NCBI RefSeq assembly: GCF_000272105.2 | Contig: NZ_AJZD02000338.1 | Location: 1 to 39,960 of the forward strand | Direction of reading: 5' to 3' | Source of the DNA: Vibrio splendidus 12E03 | GTDB lineage: Bacteria; Pseudomonadota; Gammaproteobacteria; Enterobacterales; Vibrionaceae | Length of the DNA stretch: 39,960 nt | In this document: piece after piece, positions 8,365 to 16,169 of the stretch | How the letters are laid out: each line of letters starts with the position of its first letter | How positions within the stretch are numbered: position 1 is the stretch's first letter | Program-made: the position numbers and the translations under genes | The notes under the pieces: model-generated | Seen by the model: only the letters and a program-made list of their open reading frames with translations | What the model was told of the DNA's origin: nothing | The model's database searches: none

Positions 8365-9261
8365 TTAACGAATCGAGTGGTCAGAACGTTTCTCAATCGC
8401 TTGAATAAGCGCAGAGTGGTCCCAACCTTCTCCGCCCATTTCGGCACACTCGCCAAACAGCTCTTGAGCGTTAGCCGTATTCGGTAGTGCAACCCCTAAC
8501 TCTTGTGCGCCCGTTAGCGCAAGATTCAGGTCTTTTTGGTGAAGCGAGATTCTAAAGCCCGGGTCGAATGTGCCTTCAACCATGCGTTCGCCGTGCACTT
8601 CCAAGATCTTAGAATTAGCAAAGCCACCCAATAGAGCCTGACGTACGCGTGCTGGATCAGCACCGGCTTTTGAAGCAAACACTAAGGCTTCAGATACGGC
8701 TTCAATATTCAGTGCCACAATGATCTGGTTAGCCACTTTACACGTTTGGCCTGCACCGTTATCACCCACCAGCGTGATGTTCTTGCCCATGATTTCGAAC
8801 AGAGGTCGTGCTTTATCAAAGGCGTCTTGCTCACCGCCCACCATGATAGTCAGCGCGGCATTGATAGCGCCTACTTCGCCGCCGGATACCGGAGCATCAA
8901 GGTATGACGCGCCGCCTTCATTGATTCGCGCTGCAATTGCTTTGGTGGCGATAGGCGAGATGGAGCTCATATCGATAACCAATTTCCCAGTTGCTCCGCC
9001 CGCTGTTAGGCCTTTCTCGACACCGTTATCACCAAACAGGACATCTTCAACTTGAGGGGTGTTCGGCACCATTAGAATAATGATATCCGCCGCTTCAGCC
9101 GCTTCAGCTGGTGAATGGCAGACCGTTGCGCCCGCTGCAACAAGATCGGCAGGTGCTGCATTAAAGTGATCCGACAGAATCAAATCGTGACCTGCTTTTT
9201 GAAGGTTACTCGCCATAGGTTTACCCATGATGCCAGTTCCGATAAATGCAATTTTAGACAT
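8365..9261 (-). CDS. garR: Tartronate semialdehyde reductase
   Basis: The 298-residue enzyme reduces tartronate semialdehyde (2-hydroxy-3-oxopropionate) to D-glycerate with NAD(P)H. The N-terminus shows the Rossmann motif IAFIGTGIMGKPMASNL. The substrate loop DAPVSGGEVGA is at about 122-132, and the catalytic lysine of the beta-hydroxyacid dehydrogenase family is likely K175 in GAGQTCKVANQ. It is very close to E. coli GarR/GlxR in pattern. AAGGAG precedes the ATG. It lies 37 bases downstream of hyi in the same minus-strand operon. Confidence 0.93.
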   Translation of the reverse strand: MSKIAFIGTGIMGKPMASNLQKAGHDLILSDHFNAAPADLVAAGATVCHSPAEAAEAADIIILMVPNTPQVEDVLFGDNGVEKGLTAGGATGKLVIDMSSISPIATKAIAARINEGGASYLDAPVSGGEVGAINAALTIMVGGEQDAFDKARPLFEIMGKNITLVGDNGAGQTCKVANQIIVALNIEAVSEALVFASKAGADPARVRQALLGGFANSKILEVHGERMVEGTFDPGFRISLHQKDLNLALTGAQELGVALPNTANAQELFGECAEMGGEGWDHSALIQAIEKRSDHSIR

Positions 9262-9298
9262 GTTGTTCTCCTTAACGTTTGAGGGTTACCAGACGTAA

Positions 9299-10075
9299 TT
9301 AACGGTACTGGTGTAGCCAACCAAGGCCTTCTGTCGTTGTCGTTTTAGGTTTGTATTCGCAGCCAACCCAGCCTTGATAGCCAAGCTCATCAAGATAGTT
9401 GAGCACGAATGGGTAGTTGATTTCGCCAGTACCCGGTTCGTGTCGGCCTGGGTTATCCGCCAGTTGCACGTGTGCGATTTGGCCAATGTTTTGTTGCATG
9501 GTCGGCGTAAGATCGCCTTCCATAATTTGCATGTGATAAATATCGTATTGGATAGAAAGGTTATCGCTCCCTACCTCTTTAATGATCGCTTTGGCTTGCT
9601 CAGTCGTGTTCAAGAAGAAGCCCGGAATATCATGGGTGTTGATCGCTTCTATCACTAAGCTGATGCCTTCTGCTGCTAGCGCGTTCGCCGCGTAATGCAG
9701 GTTGATCACAAACGCCGATTGCGCGTCTTGTTGGGTCACACCTTGCGGAACAATCCCGGCCAAGCAATTCACTTGTGTACAGCCAAGAGCCTTCGCGTAA
9801 GCAATCGCTTTAGGCACACCCGCTTGAAACTCTTCAACTCGCGCTGGGTCTACCGCAATACCACGGTCGCCAGCGTCCCAATCACCTGCAGGCAAGTTAA
9901 ATAGCACTTGCTCTAGGTTATTAGCGTCGAGCTTTGCCTTGATTGCCTGAGCATCAAAGGCGTAAGGGAAAAGATATTCCACACCTTGAAAGCCCGCTTC
10001 TGCTGCGACTTCAAAGCGATCCATAAAATCAACTTCCGTGAATAACATTGACAAGTTTGCTGCAAATTTTGCCAT
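9299..10075 (-). CDS. hyi: Hydroxypyruvate isomerase
   Basis: The 258-residue TIM-barrel enzyme of the xylose isomerase-like family interconverts hydroxypyruvate and tartronate semialdehyde. The start MAKFAANLSMLFTEVDFMDR and the segments GVEYLFPYAFDA, VIEAINTHDIPGFFLN, QYDIYHMQIMEGD and GCEYKPKTTTTEGL are typical of Hyi/Gip. Conserved Glu residues in VIEAIN and GCEYKP are likely metal or catalytic ligands. AAGGA precedes the ATG. It sits between gcl and garR, the same order as in enterobacterial glyoxylate operons. Confidence 0.93.
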   Translation of the reverse strand: MAKFAANLSMLFTEVDFMDRFEVAAEAGFQGVEYLFPYAFDAQAIKAKLDANNLEQVLFNLPAGDWDAGDRGIAVDPARVEEFQAGVPKAIAYAKALGCTQVNCLAGIVPQGVTQQDAQSAFVINLHYAANALAAEGISLVIEAINTHDIPGFFLNTTEQAKAIIKEVGSDNLSIQYDIYHMQIMEGDLTPTMQQNIGQIAHVQLADNPGRHEPGTGEINYPFVLNYLDELGYQGWVGCEYKPKTTTTEGLGWLHQYR

Positions 10076-10183
10076 TACTCTGTCCTTATTCTTTATTTGG
10101 TGAAACTATGACTGTTTAGTGAAGCAACGGTTATTTGATGGAGCTACGGTTGCTTAGTAAAGCCTCGCTCTATTGGAGACTTT

Positions 10184-10210
10184 CCGTTGAGCCAAGCTTT
10201 GGCTCAACGG
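10184..10210 (-). other. Strong intercistronic hairpin between gcl and hyi
   Basis: CCGTTGAGCCAA (10184-10195) pairs perfectly with TTGGCTCAACGG (10199-10210) around a three-base loop, 18 bases past the gcl stop. On the minus strand it is followed by AAAGTC rather than Ts, so it is not a standard terminator. Such hairpins usually protect the upstream mRNA from 3' decay, which would favour gcl over hyi and garR. Confidence 0.6.
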
Positions 10211-10227
10211 GTACACGTACAACAAAG

Positions 10228-12000
10228 CTACTTGTATGCAAGCGCTGTCGGGGCATCGCTGCGGCTTTCGGCAAGCGGTTCAAATTCATTGATGGCGTTG
10301 ATCTCTACGCCCATAGATATATTGGTCACACGTTCCAAAATCAGCTCAACAACCACCGGTACTTTGTGCTTGTTCATAAGCTCTTTAGCTTGCTCAAATG
10401 CTGCTGCAATTTGGTCTGGTTCGCGAACTCGAATCGCCTTACAACCAAGGCCTTCAACAACCGCTACATGGTCGACACCGTAGCCCTCAAGCTCTGGTGC
10501 GTTCTGATTATCGAACGCCAGTTGTACACAATAATCGATATCAAATTGGCGCTGAGCTTGGCGAATCAAACCTAGGTAAGAGTTATTCACTAACACATGG
10601 ATGTATGGCAAGTTGAACTGCGCACCTACCGCCAGTTCTTCAATCATGAACTGGAAGTCGTAGTCACCAGAGATAGCGACAATATCGCGACTTGGATCGG
10701 CCGCTCGTACACCCAGTGCGGCAGGTGTTGTCCAACCAAGCGGGCCTGCTTGACCACAGTTGATCCAGTTACGCGGCTTATAAACATGCAGGAACTGAGC
10801 GGCAGCAATTTGCGACAAACCAATGGTGCTCACATAACAAGTGTCACGACCAAATGCCTTGTTCATCTCTTCATAAACACGCATAGGCTTCATTGGCGCT
10901 TCATCGAAATTGGTTTTACGCAGCATGGTCGATTTGCGTTCCTGACACTCACTTGCCCAAGCATTTCGGTTTGGCAGCTTGCCAGCGTCACGCCACTCTT
11001 GCGCCACTTCAACCATTAGCTCTAGCGCAGCTTTCGCATCAGAGACTATGCCTAAATCTGGGCAGAACACGCGGCCGATTTGAGTTGGTTCAATGTCCAC
11101 ATGTACAAACTTACGACCTTCGGTGTAAACATCCACGGACCCGGTATGACGGTTGGCCCAACGGTTACCGACACCAAACACGAAGTCAGAGTTGAGCATG
11201 GTTTCGTTACCGTAACGGTGAGAAGTCTGTAGCCCCACCATACCCGCCATTAAATCATGATCATCTGGGATAGAGCCCCAGCCCATCAAGGTTGGGATCA
11301 CTGGCACACCGGTGATTTCGGCGAACTGTTGTAGCAATTCAGATGCGCCAGCGTTAATCACGCCACCACCCGATACGATCAGTGGCTTTTCCGATTGAGA
11401 CATCATGGTTAATGCTTTCTCAACCTGCGCGCGTGTCGCTTGTGGCTTATAAGGCTCTAACGGTTCATAGGTATCGATATCAAACTCAATCTCAGCCAGC
11501 TGAACATCAATCGGTAGATCAATCAGGATTGGACCCGGACGACCCGAACGCATTAAATGAAAGGCTTTTTGGAATGCGCGTGGCACTTGTGCAGGTTCCA
11601 GCACCGTGGTTGCCCATTTAGTGACTGGTTTAGCGATAGATTCAATATCAACCGCTTGGAAGTCTTCTTTATGAAGGCGAGCACGCGGAGCCTGACCTGT
11701 GATACATAGGATTGGGATTGAATCTGCAGACGCCGAATAAAGCCCCGTGATCATGTCCGTTCCCGCAGGGCCAGAGGTACCAATACACACACCGATATTG
11801 TCTTGATTGGTACGCGTGTACCCTTCGGCCATATGCGATGCACCTTCTACATGTCGAGCTAAGACGTGGTCGATTCCTCCGAGCTTTTTCATAGCCGCAT
11901 ACATAGGGTTTATTGCTGCGCCGGGAACACCAAATGCGATGTCTACACCTTCACGTTTAAGCACTTCTACCGCTGCTTCAATCGCTTTCATAATTGCCAT
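10228..12000 (-). CDS. gcl: Glyoxylate carboligase (tartronate-semialdehyde synthase)
   Basis: The 590-residue thiamine diphosphate enzyme condenses two glyoxylates to tartronate semialdehyde and CO2. It aligns by eye with E. coli Gcl through nearly its whole length. The N-terminal part HVEGASHMAEGYTR places Val51 where other ThDP enzymes carry the activating Glu, the known signature of Gcl. The ThDP/Mg motif runs from GD (445-446) to NN (472-473). The segment QAPRARLHKEDFQAVDIE is also typical. GGAGG lies five bases before the ATG at 12000. It is the first gene of the minus-strand operon and its promoter faces malate synthase. A 12-base palindrome at 12018-12029 sits just upstream. Confidence 0.97.
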   Translation of the reverse strand: MAIMKAIEAAVEVLKREGVDIAFGVPGAAINPMYAAMKKLGGIDHVLARHVEGASHMAEGYTRTNQDNIGVCIGTSGPAGTDMITGLYSASADSIPILCITGQAPRARLHKEDFQAVDIESIAKPVTKWATTVLEPAQVPRAFQKAFHLMRSGRPGPILIDLPIDVQLAEIEFDIDTYEPLEPYKPQATRAQVEKALTMMSQSEKPLIVSGGGVINAGASELLQQFAEITGVPVIPTLMGWGSIPDDHDLMAGMVGLQTSHRYGNETMLNSDFVFGVGNRWANRHTGSVDVYTEGRKFVHVDIEPTQIGRVFCPDLGIVSDAKAALELMVEVAQEWRDAGKLPNRNAWASECQERKSTMLRKTNFDEAPMKPMRVYEEMNKAFGRDTCYVSTIGLSQIAAAQFLHVYKPRNWINCGQAGPLGWTTPAALGVRAADPSRDIVAISGDYDFQFMIEELAVGAQFNLPYIHVLVNNSYLGLIRQAQRQFDIDYCVQLAFDNQNAPELEGYGVDHVAVVEGLGCKAIRVREPDQIAAAFEQAKELMNKHKVPVVVELILERVTNISMGVEINAINEFEPLAESRSDAPTALAYK

Positions 12001-12017
12001 TCGAACCTCCAGTTCAG

Positions 12018-12029
12018 ATTGTATACAAT
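12018..12029. promoter_or_regulatory. Operator candidate at the gcl start, ATTGTATACAAT
   Basis: This is a perfect 12-base palindrome 18 bases upstream of gcl. Its core TTGTATACAA recurs in the palindrome near aceB. A weaker copy, TTGTGTACTA, follows at 12041-12050. Symmetric TNGTNNACNA-like sites are typical of GntR/FadR-type regulators. No GntR gene is in the window, so the protein that binds is unknown. A site this close to the start would suit repression. Confidence 0.6.
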
Positions 12030-12268
12030 TAAACTAACTTTTGTGTACTATGAATCATCCTCAGCATTTATCAAGCCCAAAATGAAACATTTCCATTACA
12101 TCAGCCCATCGCATTTAGTCCGCACTTACCCTGAAAAGCTTACAATTCATTGCTTTACATAAAATATCTTTACGTAAAAATAAATTACAAAAAGATCAAA
12201 TGATAAATAAATGTTAAATACCGTTTGCTTGTTTACAATTTCTACCATATAAATATCCTTAAAAAGAG

Positions 12269-12286
12269 CATTTTGTATACAAAATG
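12269..12286. promoter_or_regulatory. Operator candidate upstream of aceB, 18-base palindrome
   Basis: CATTTTGTATACAAAATG is perfectly symmetric over 18 bases and shares the core TTGTATACAA with the site at 12018-12029. It ends 28 bases before the malate synthase ATG, where it would overlap the promoter or early transcript. Chance occurrence of two such perfect sites at both ends of one 314-base gap is unlikely. Confidence 0.65.
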
Positions 12287-12314
12287 ACATCGTATTGTGT
12301 AAAGGAGACAGGCA

Positions 12315-13940
12315 ATGATGAATGACGTGAAAGAGAGAGAAGATGTGCTGTGTATGCAGGTACTTGGGAAGATGGACAACTCCGAGTACAAAGAGATCTT
12401 GTCTAAAGATGCATTAAAGTTCTTAGAAGCCCTTGTTAATAAGTTTGGAGATCGCCGTCATACCCTGCTAAATGACCGCGACATAAAACAAGCTCAATAT
12501 GACAACGGTGAGCTACCTAATTTCAGAAAGGACACCATTTCCATTCGTCAGAATAAAGAGTGGAAAGTGGCGACACCACCGCCAGAGTTACTGGATCGTC
12601 GCGTAGAGATCACCGGACCTATCGAAAGAAAGATGGTGATCAACGCGCTAAATTCAGGCGCAAAAGTCTTCATGTGTTGCTTTGAAGATGCCTCTTCCCC
12701 GACTTGGGCCAACATGGTCGAAGGGCAGATCAACCTAAGAGATGCCAACTTGGGCACCATCAGCTATTTCGATGACAAGAAACAAAAGAACTATCAGCTA
12801 AATAGCGATCCTGCTCTATTGATTGCTCGCCCTCGCGGAATCCATCTACCTGAACAATCTATTCAATTCAACAATCAGCCTATCGGCGGTTGCTTGATGG
12901 ACTTCGCCTTGTACTTTTTCCATAACTATCAATCACGAGCACAACAAGGCTTAGGCGTTTACTACTACATTCCCAAGCTTGAGAGCATGGAAGAAGCACA
13001 GTGGTGGGACGATATTTTCAGCTTCACCGAAAACTATTTCCAAGTACCCAAAGGCACAATCCGCGCGACGGTTTTGATTGAAACGCTACCAGCCGTGTTC
13101 CAGATGGAAGAGATCTTGAATGCAATGCGTGATCATATCGTAGCGATGAACTGTGGCCGTTGGGACTACATCTTCAGCTACATCAAAACTCTGAAAAATC
13201 ATAAAGATCGTATCTTGCCAGACCGTCACGGGATCGGCATGGATCAAGAGTTCCTGAACGCTTACAGCCAGCTGCTGGTTCGTACTTGTCACGCTCGTGG
13301 GGCACTGGCGATGGGGGGTATGTCGGCCTTCATTCCAGCAAAAGATCCACAAGAGATGGAGCGTGTTACCGCCAAGGTTATTGAAGACAAACAAAGAGAA
13401 TCTCAGAACGGACACGATGGCACATGGGTCGCGCACCCTGCCCTAGTTGATTTAGCGATGTCGATCTTCGACAAGCATCTTGATGGCAAAGTGAATCAAA
13501 TGGATTTCCAAAGCCCTGAACACACCATCAATGCCGACACCTTACTTAAACCATGTGAAGGCAGCCGCGACGAAGCCGGCGTGCGCAAGAATATCCGTAT
13601 TGCGCTGTATTACATCGAGGCTTGGATCCAAGGCTACGGCTGTGTACCTATCTACGGACTGATGGAAGATGCCGCCACCGCAGAGATCTCAAGAGCTAAC
13701 ATCTGGCAATGGATCCACCACGGAGTCACACTTGATGACGGCCAAACTTTTACCAAACAACTGTTCCACTCTTGGCTTTACCAAGAGCTAGACACGATAA
13801 AACATGAAGTCGGAGACTCACGTTATGCAGCTGGTCGATTTGAAGAGACAGCCGATCTTTTCTATCAACTTTCTACAGCCGATGAGTTCGCTGCCTTCCT
13901 AACTTTACCCAGCTATGGGCTACTACAAGAGTCCAGTTAG
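12315..13940 (+). CDS. aceB: Malate synthase A
   Basis: The 541-residue enzyme condenses glyoxylate with acetyl-CoA to malate. The A-type family signature is seen at residues 271-287 (MRDHIVAMNCGRWDYIF). Other typical segments are CCFEDASSPTWANMVEGQ, ARPRGIHLPE, YYIPKLESMEEAQWWDDIF and VPIYGLMEDAATAEISR. Length is normal for AceB. AAAGGAG precedes the ATG at 12315. No isocitrate lyase gene follows, so this copy is probably used for glyoxylate from the neighbouring pathway rather than as half of an aceBA glyoxylate-shunt operon; that is inference. A second ATG lies directly after the first. Confidence 0.95.
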   Translation: MMNDVKEREDVLCMQVLGKMDNSEYKEILSKDALKFLEALVNKFGDRRHTLLNDRDIKQAQYDNGELPNFRKDTISIRQNKEWKVATPPPELLDRRVEITGPIERKMVINALNSGAKVFMCCFEDASSPTWANMVEGQINLRDANLGTISYFDDKKQKNYQLNSDPALLIARPRGIHLPEQSIQFNNQPIGGCLMDFALYFFHNYQSRAQQGLGVYYYIPKLESMEEAQWWDDIFSFTENYFQVPKGTIRATVLIETLPAVFQMEEILNAMRDHIVAMNCGRWDYIFSYIKTLKNHKDRILPDRHGIGMDQEFLNAYSQLLVRTCHARGALAMGGMSAFIPAKDPQEMERVTAKVIEDKQRESQNGHDGTWVAHPALVDLAMSIFDKHLDGKVNQMDFQSPEHTINADTLLKPCEGSRDEAGVRKNIRIALYYIEAWIQGYGCVPIYGLMEDAATAEISRANIWQWIHHGVTLDDGQTFTKQLFHSWLYQELDTIKHEVGDSRYAAGRFEETADLFYQLSTADEFAAFLTLPSYGLLQESS

Positions 13941-13988
13941 GACTCTTGTACCGAGCTGAATCAGTCAATGATATTCACAAACAAGAGT
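13924..13988 (+). promoter_or_regulatory. Stop-codon hairpin with an alternative pairing partner, aceB to GlcG-like gene
   Basis: TACAAGAGTCC (13924-13934) pairs perfectly over 11 bases with GGACTCTTGTA (13940-13950). The loop holds most of the malate synthase stop codon. A second ACAAGAGT at 13981-13988 can pair instead with ACTCTTGT (13942-13949). No T run follows the first stem. The stem may protect the aceB mRNA or tune translation of the next gene, and ribosomes ending at the stop would open the first stem. Confidence 0.5.
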
Positions 13989-14043
13989 AATGATTGGCTG
14001 GCTGAGCTTGGTACGTATGCCCCTTGAAAAACTAGGAGATAAC

Positions 14044-14484
14044 ATGGGAAGTTTGACTCTACAACAAGCGTTAACCATCATCGATGGAACCTTAAAAGCA
14101 GGAAACAAAATCCACACAGAACCTTTGACGGTCGCCGTCTTAGACAGCGGTGGCAAGCTGATTTCTCTGCAACGTCAAGACGGCTCTAGCATGATGCGAC
14201 CAGACATCGCGATCGCTAAAGCGTGGGGGGCACTCGCACTGGGTTGTTCCTCTAGAAAACTCGCCCAAGATGCCGACAACCGGCCAGCATTTATCTCCGC
14301 CGTGAACGTACTCGCACACGGAAACATGGTGCCAGTACCTGGGGGACTACTCATTAGAGACAAGGACAAAACGGTACTTGGAGCCATCGGCGTCAGCGGT
14401 GACATATCAGACATCGATGAAAGCTGCGCCATCAACGGTATTGGCTGCGCAGAGCTGTTTAGTGATGAGATGTTGCAAGCATAA
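14044..14484 (+). CDS. GlcG/HbpS-family protein
   Basis: The 146-residue protein belongs to the GlcG/HbpS (PduO C-terminal-like) family. GlcG is encoded in the E. coli glycolate operon beside glcDEF-glcB, but its role is not settled; some relatives bind haem or cobalamin. Visible family segments are TVAVLDSGGKLISLQRQDG, IAIAKAWGALA, VPVPGGLLIRD and GAIGVSGDISDIDESCA. I choose the ATG at 14044 because TAGGAG lies about six bases upstream; an ORF opening at 13990 would add 18 residues with no homology. It follows malate synthase on the same strand, echoing the glcB-glcG link in enterics and supporting a job in glycolate/glyoxylate use. Confidence 0.85.
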   Translation: MGSLTLQQALTIIDGTLKAGNKIHTEPLTVAVLDSGGKLISLQRQDGSSMMRPDIAIAKAWGALALGCSSRKLAQDADNRPAFISAVNVLAHGNMVPVPGGLLIRDKDKTVLGAIGVSGDISDIDESCAINGIGCAELFSDEMLQA

Positions 14485-14529
14485 CTAGCTAACTCGCTGT
14501 ATTTGAAGTTCTTAGACAGGAATAAAAAA

Positions 14530-14556
14530 CCGAAGCCAGACAGCTTCGGTTTTTTT
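14530..14556. terminator. Bidirectional terminator
   Basis: CCGAAGC (14530-14536) pairs with GCTTCGG (14543-14549), flanked by an A run before and seven Ts after. It serves the GlcG-like gene from the left and the MarR gene from the right. Confidence 0.9.
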
Positions 14557-14582
14557 ATGAATCTAAAGGAAGATCAGCAAAA

Positions 14583-15071
14583 CTACTCGTAAGCACTCAA
14601 CCATGTTTTTAGCAGCTGGTTAGTATTTTTCTTCTGACTAGTAGACAATGATTTAACGAGCTTTTTCTGCGTTTCGACATGCTCTGTCATCATTTGGTCA
14701 ATCAGAATAAGACCGTCTTTGGTTAGTTGGACACTCACGCTGCGTCTGTCTTCTTTGCTGTGTTCACGGCTGATCAGCCCTTTAGCTTCTAGCTTATCAA
14801 GGCGATTGGTCATCGCACCTGATGTCAGCATCATGGATCCGATCAGTTCAGATGGCGTCAGTCGGTAGGGTTTTCCAGAACGTCGCAAGGTGGCTAATAC
14901 ATCAAACTCACCCAATTTCATGTCGTATTTTTTATGAAGCTCGGCAACTTGCGTCTCCATATACTTGGCAATTCGCATAATCCGGCCCATCATTGCCATA
15001 GGCTCAGTTTCTAGCTCAGGCTTTTCCTTTGCCCATTGCTCTACTACGCGGTCGATAGCATCCATTTGCAA
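14583..15071 (-). CDS. MarR-family transcriptional regulator
   Basis: This winged-helix regulator of about 160 residues shows FDVLATLRRSG, the recognition-helix region LTPSELIGSMMLTSGAMTNR followed by LDKLEAKGLI, and the wing REHSKEDRRSVSVQLT. MarR proteins bind as dimers to palindromes and usually repress a divergent gene until a phenolic or similar ligand binds. The longest start is TTG at 15071, five bases after GGAGCGAG-like sequence. An ATG at 15065 is also possible and shortens it by two residues. It is divergent from the EamA transporter gene at 15189, its most likely target. Confidence 0.9.
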   Translation of the reverse strand: MQMDAIDRVVEQWAKEKPELETEPMAMMGRIMRIAKYMETQVAELHKKYDMKLGEFDVLATLRRSGKPYRLTPSELIGSMMLTSGAMTNRLDKLEAKGLISREHSKEDRRSVSVQLTKDGLILIDQMMTEHVETQKKLVKSLSTSQKKNTNQLLKTWLSAYE

Positions 15072-15098
15072 TCTCGCTCCGTTGTTAGTCTGATTACT

Positions 15099-15182
15099 TT
15101 AAACTAGTTTAACATAAAGATACTTTACAACCACTAGTTCTCAGTATACAGTTCACACAACAGTTATCTTAATGTAAAGATA
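15099..15182. promoter_or_regulatory. Palindrome cluster between the MarR and EamA genes
   Basis: Three symmetric sites lie in the 117-base divergent gap: TTAAACTAGTTTAA (15099-15112, perfect), TAAAG-ATA-CTTTA (15115-15127), and TATCTT-AATGTA-AAGATA (15165-15182). The last ends six bases before the transporter ATG. The second and third share a TAAAGATA element. They are natural candidates for MarR binding and autoregulation. Confidence 0.55.
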
Positions 15183-15188
15183 TTTTAG

Positions 15189-16082
15189 ATGAACATATTA
15201 TTAGCAATGATCCCCGCGTTCTTTTGGGGAACAACCTATGCAGTGACGCAATTTACGCTACAGGAATGGCCACCATTATTATTGGGTGCTTTGCGTGCGT
15301 TGCCTGCTGGTTTTTTATTGCTAGCGGTAAAACCAACGCTGCCGAAAAAAGGTGAGTGGCAGATCATTTTCACATTGGGTCTTATCAATATTGCGACCTT
15401 CTTTGGCCTGATCTTTGTAATGGCACTAACGCTACCTTCAGCGATTTCTGGCGTGGGTATGATCTCTGTGCCTGTGTTCGCGATGATCTTCCATTGGGTA
15501 GTGAAAAAGCAGCGCCCGCATTTGATTCAAGCCCTGTCTGGTATTGGCTTGATCACCTTAGCGTGGATACTGTTTAACCCAAGCCAAATCGCTTTGAATC
15601 CAATCGGTTTAGGTGCCATGTTCGCCGCAATCATGTGTATTGTCATCGGCAGCAGTATTACCAAATCACTGGGTAATCGCATGCACTGGTGGAAGGTATT
15701 AACGTGGCAGCTGATTCTAGGCGGTGCGATTTTGTCTGTCGCGTCTGGCGTTCATGCGTTCATCGACCCGCAACCTTATGTTAATGCTGTCACTCATTTC
15801 GATTCTCGCAATGCAATGGGTCTATTGTGGGTAATTGGGCTAAATACTGCGCTTGGTTACGGCATGTATGTATGGTTACTACAACGTATGTCTGTGGTTG
15901 ATTTCACCTTCGGTGGCATCGCTAACCCAGTGGCTGGCATCGTTACGGGGATGGTGTTGATGGGTGAATCCTTTACTCCAGTACAGTATTCACTGATGAC
16001 AGGCATGATCGTGATGTCACTACTACCGCAACTTATTCTGGCAGTAAGACAGTCCAAACAAGTTAAGCCTGTTACGCAGTAA
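15189..16082 (+). CDS. EamA-family (DMT) transporter
   Basis: The 297-residue inner-membrane protein has about ten hydrophobic segments in two EamA repeats, starting with IPAFFWGTTYAVTQF and ending with the second-repeat motif FGGIANPVAGIVTGMVLMGE. Drug/metabolite transporters of this type export amino acids, metabolites or drugs; the substrate here is unknown. No clear Shine-Dalgarno sequence lies before the ATG. Divergence from a MarR regulator suggests inducible efflux. Confidence 0.88.
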   Translation: MNILLAMIPAFFWGTTYAVTQFTLQEWPPLLLGALRALPAGFLLLAVKPTLPKKGEWQIIFTLGLINIATFFGLIFVMALTLPSAISGVGMISVPVFAMIFHWVVKKQRPHLIQALSGIGLITLAWILFNPSQIALNPIGLGAMFAAIMCIVIGSSITKSLGNRMHWWKVLTWQLILGGAILSVASGVHAFIDPQPYVNAVTHFDSRNAMGLLWVIGLNTALGYGMYVWLLQRMSVVDFTFGGIANPVAGIVTGMVLMGESFTPVQYSLMTGMIVMSLLPQLILAVRQSKQVKPVTQ

Positions 16083-16104
16083 AAGCTGCAAACCAAATTG
16101 TAAA

Positions 16105-16127
16105 AACGCGCCTTAAATTGGCGCGTT
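16105..16127. terminator. Bidirectional terminator between the EamA and MFS genes
   Basis: AACGCGCC (16105-16112) pairs with GGCGCGTT (16120-16127) around a 7-base loop. The A run before it gives a T run on the minus strand; the + strand side is weaker. It separates convergent genes ending at 16082 and 16170. Confidence 0.75.
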
Positions 16128-16169
16128 ACTTATTAATGGTCGTTACAAAACTTAAGCCAAAGTCTAAAT

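Larger units (their letters stand above)
12001..12314. promoter_or_regulatory. Divergent promoter region, gcl / aceB
   Basis: This 314-base gene-free gap separates the divergent gcl operon and malate synthase gene. The middle is AT-rich. The two matching palindromes lie at opposite ends, each close to one start codon, which suggests that one regulator controls both directions. I see no further gene or RNA structure in the gap. Confidence 0.75.

Noticed and set aside
10231..10242. CTTGTATGCAAG at the gcl stop as a third operator copy
   Set aside because: It has an asymmetric centre and lies over codons at the end of gcl, so it is probably coincidence.
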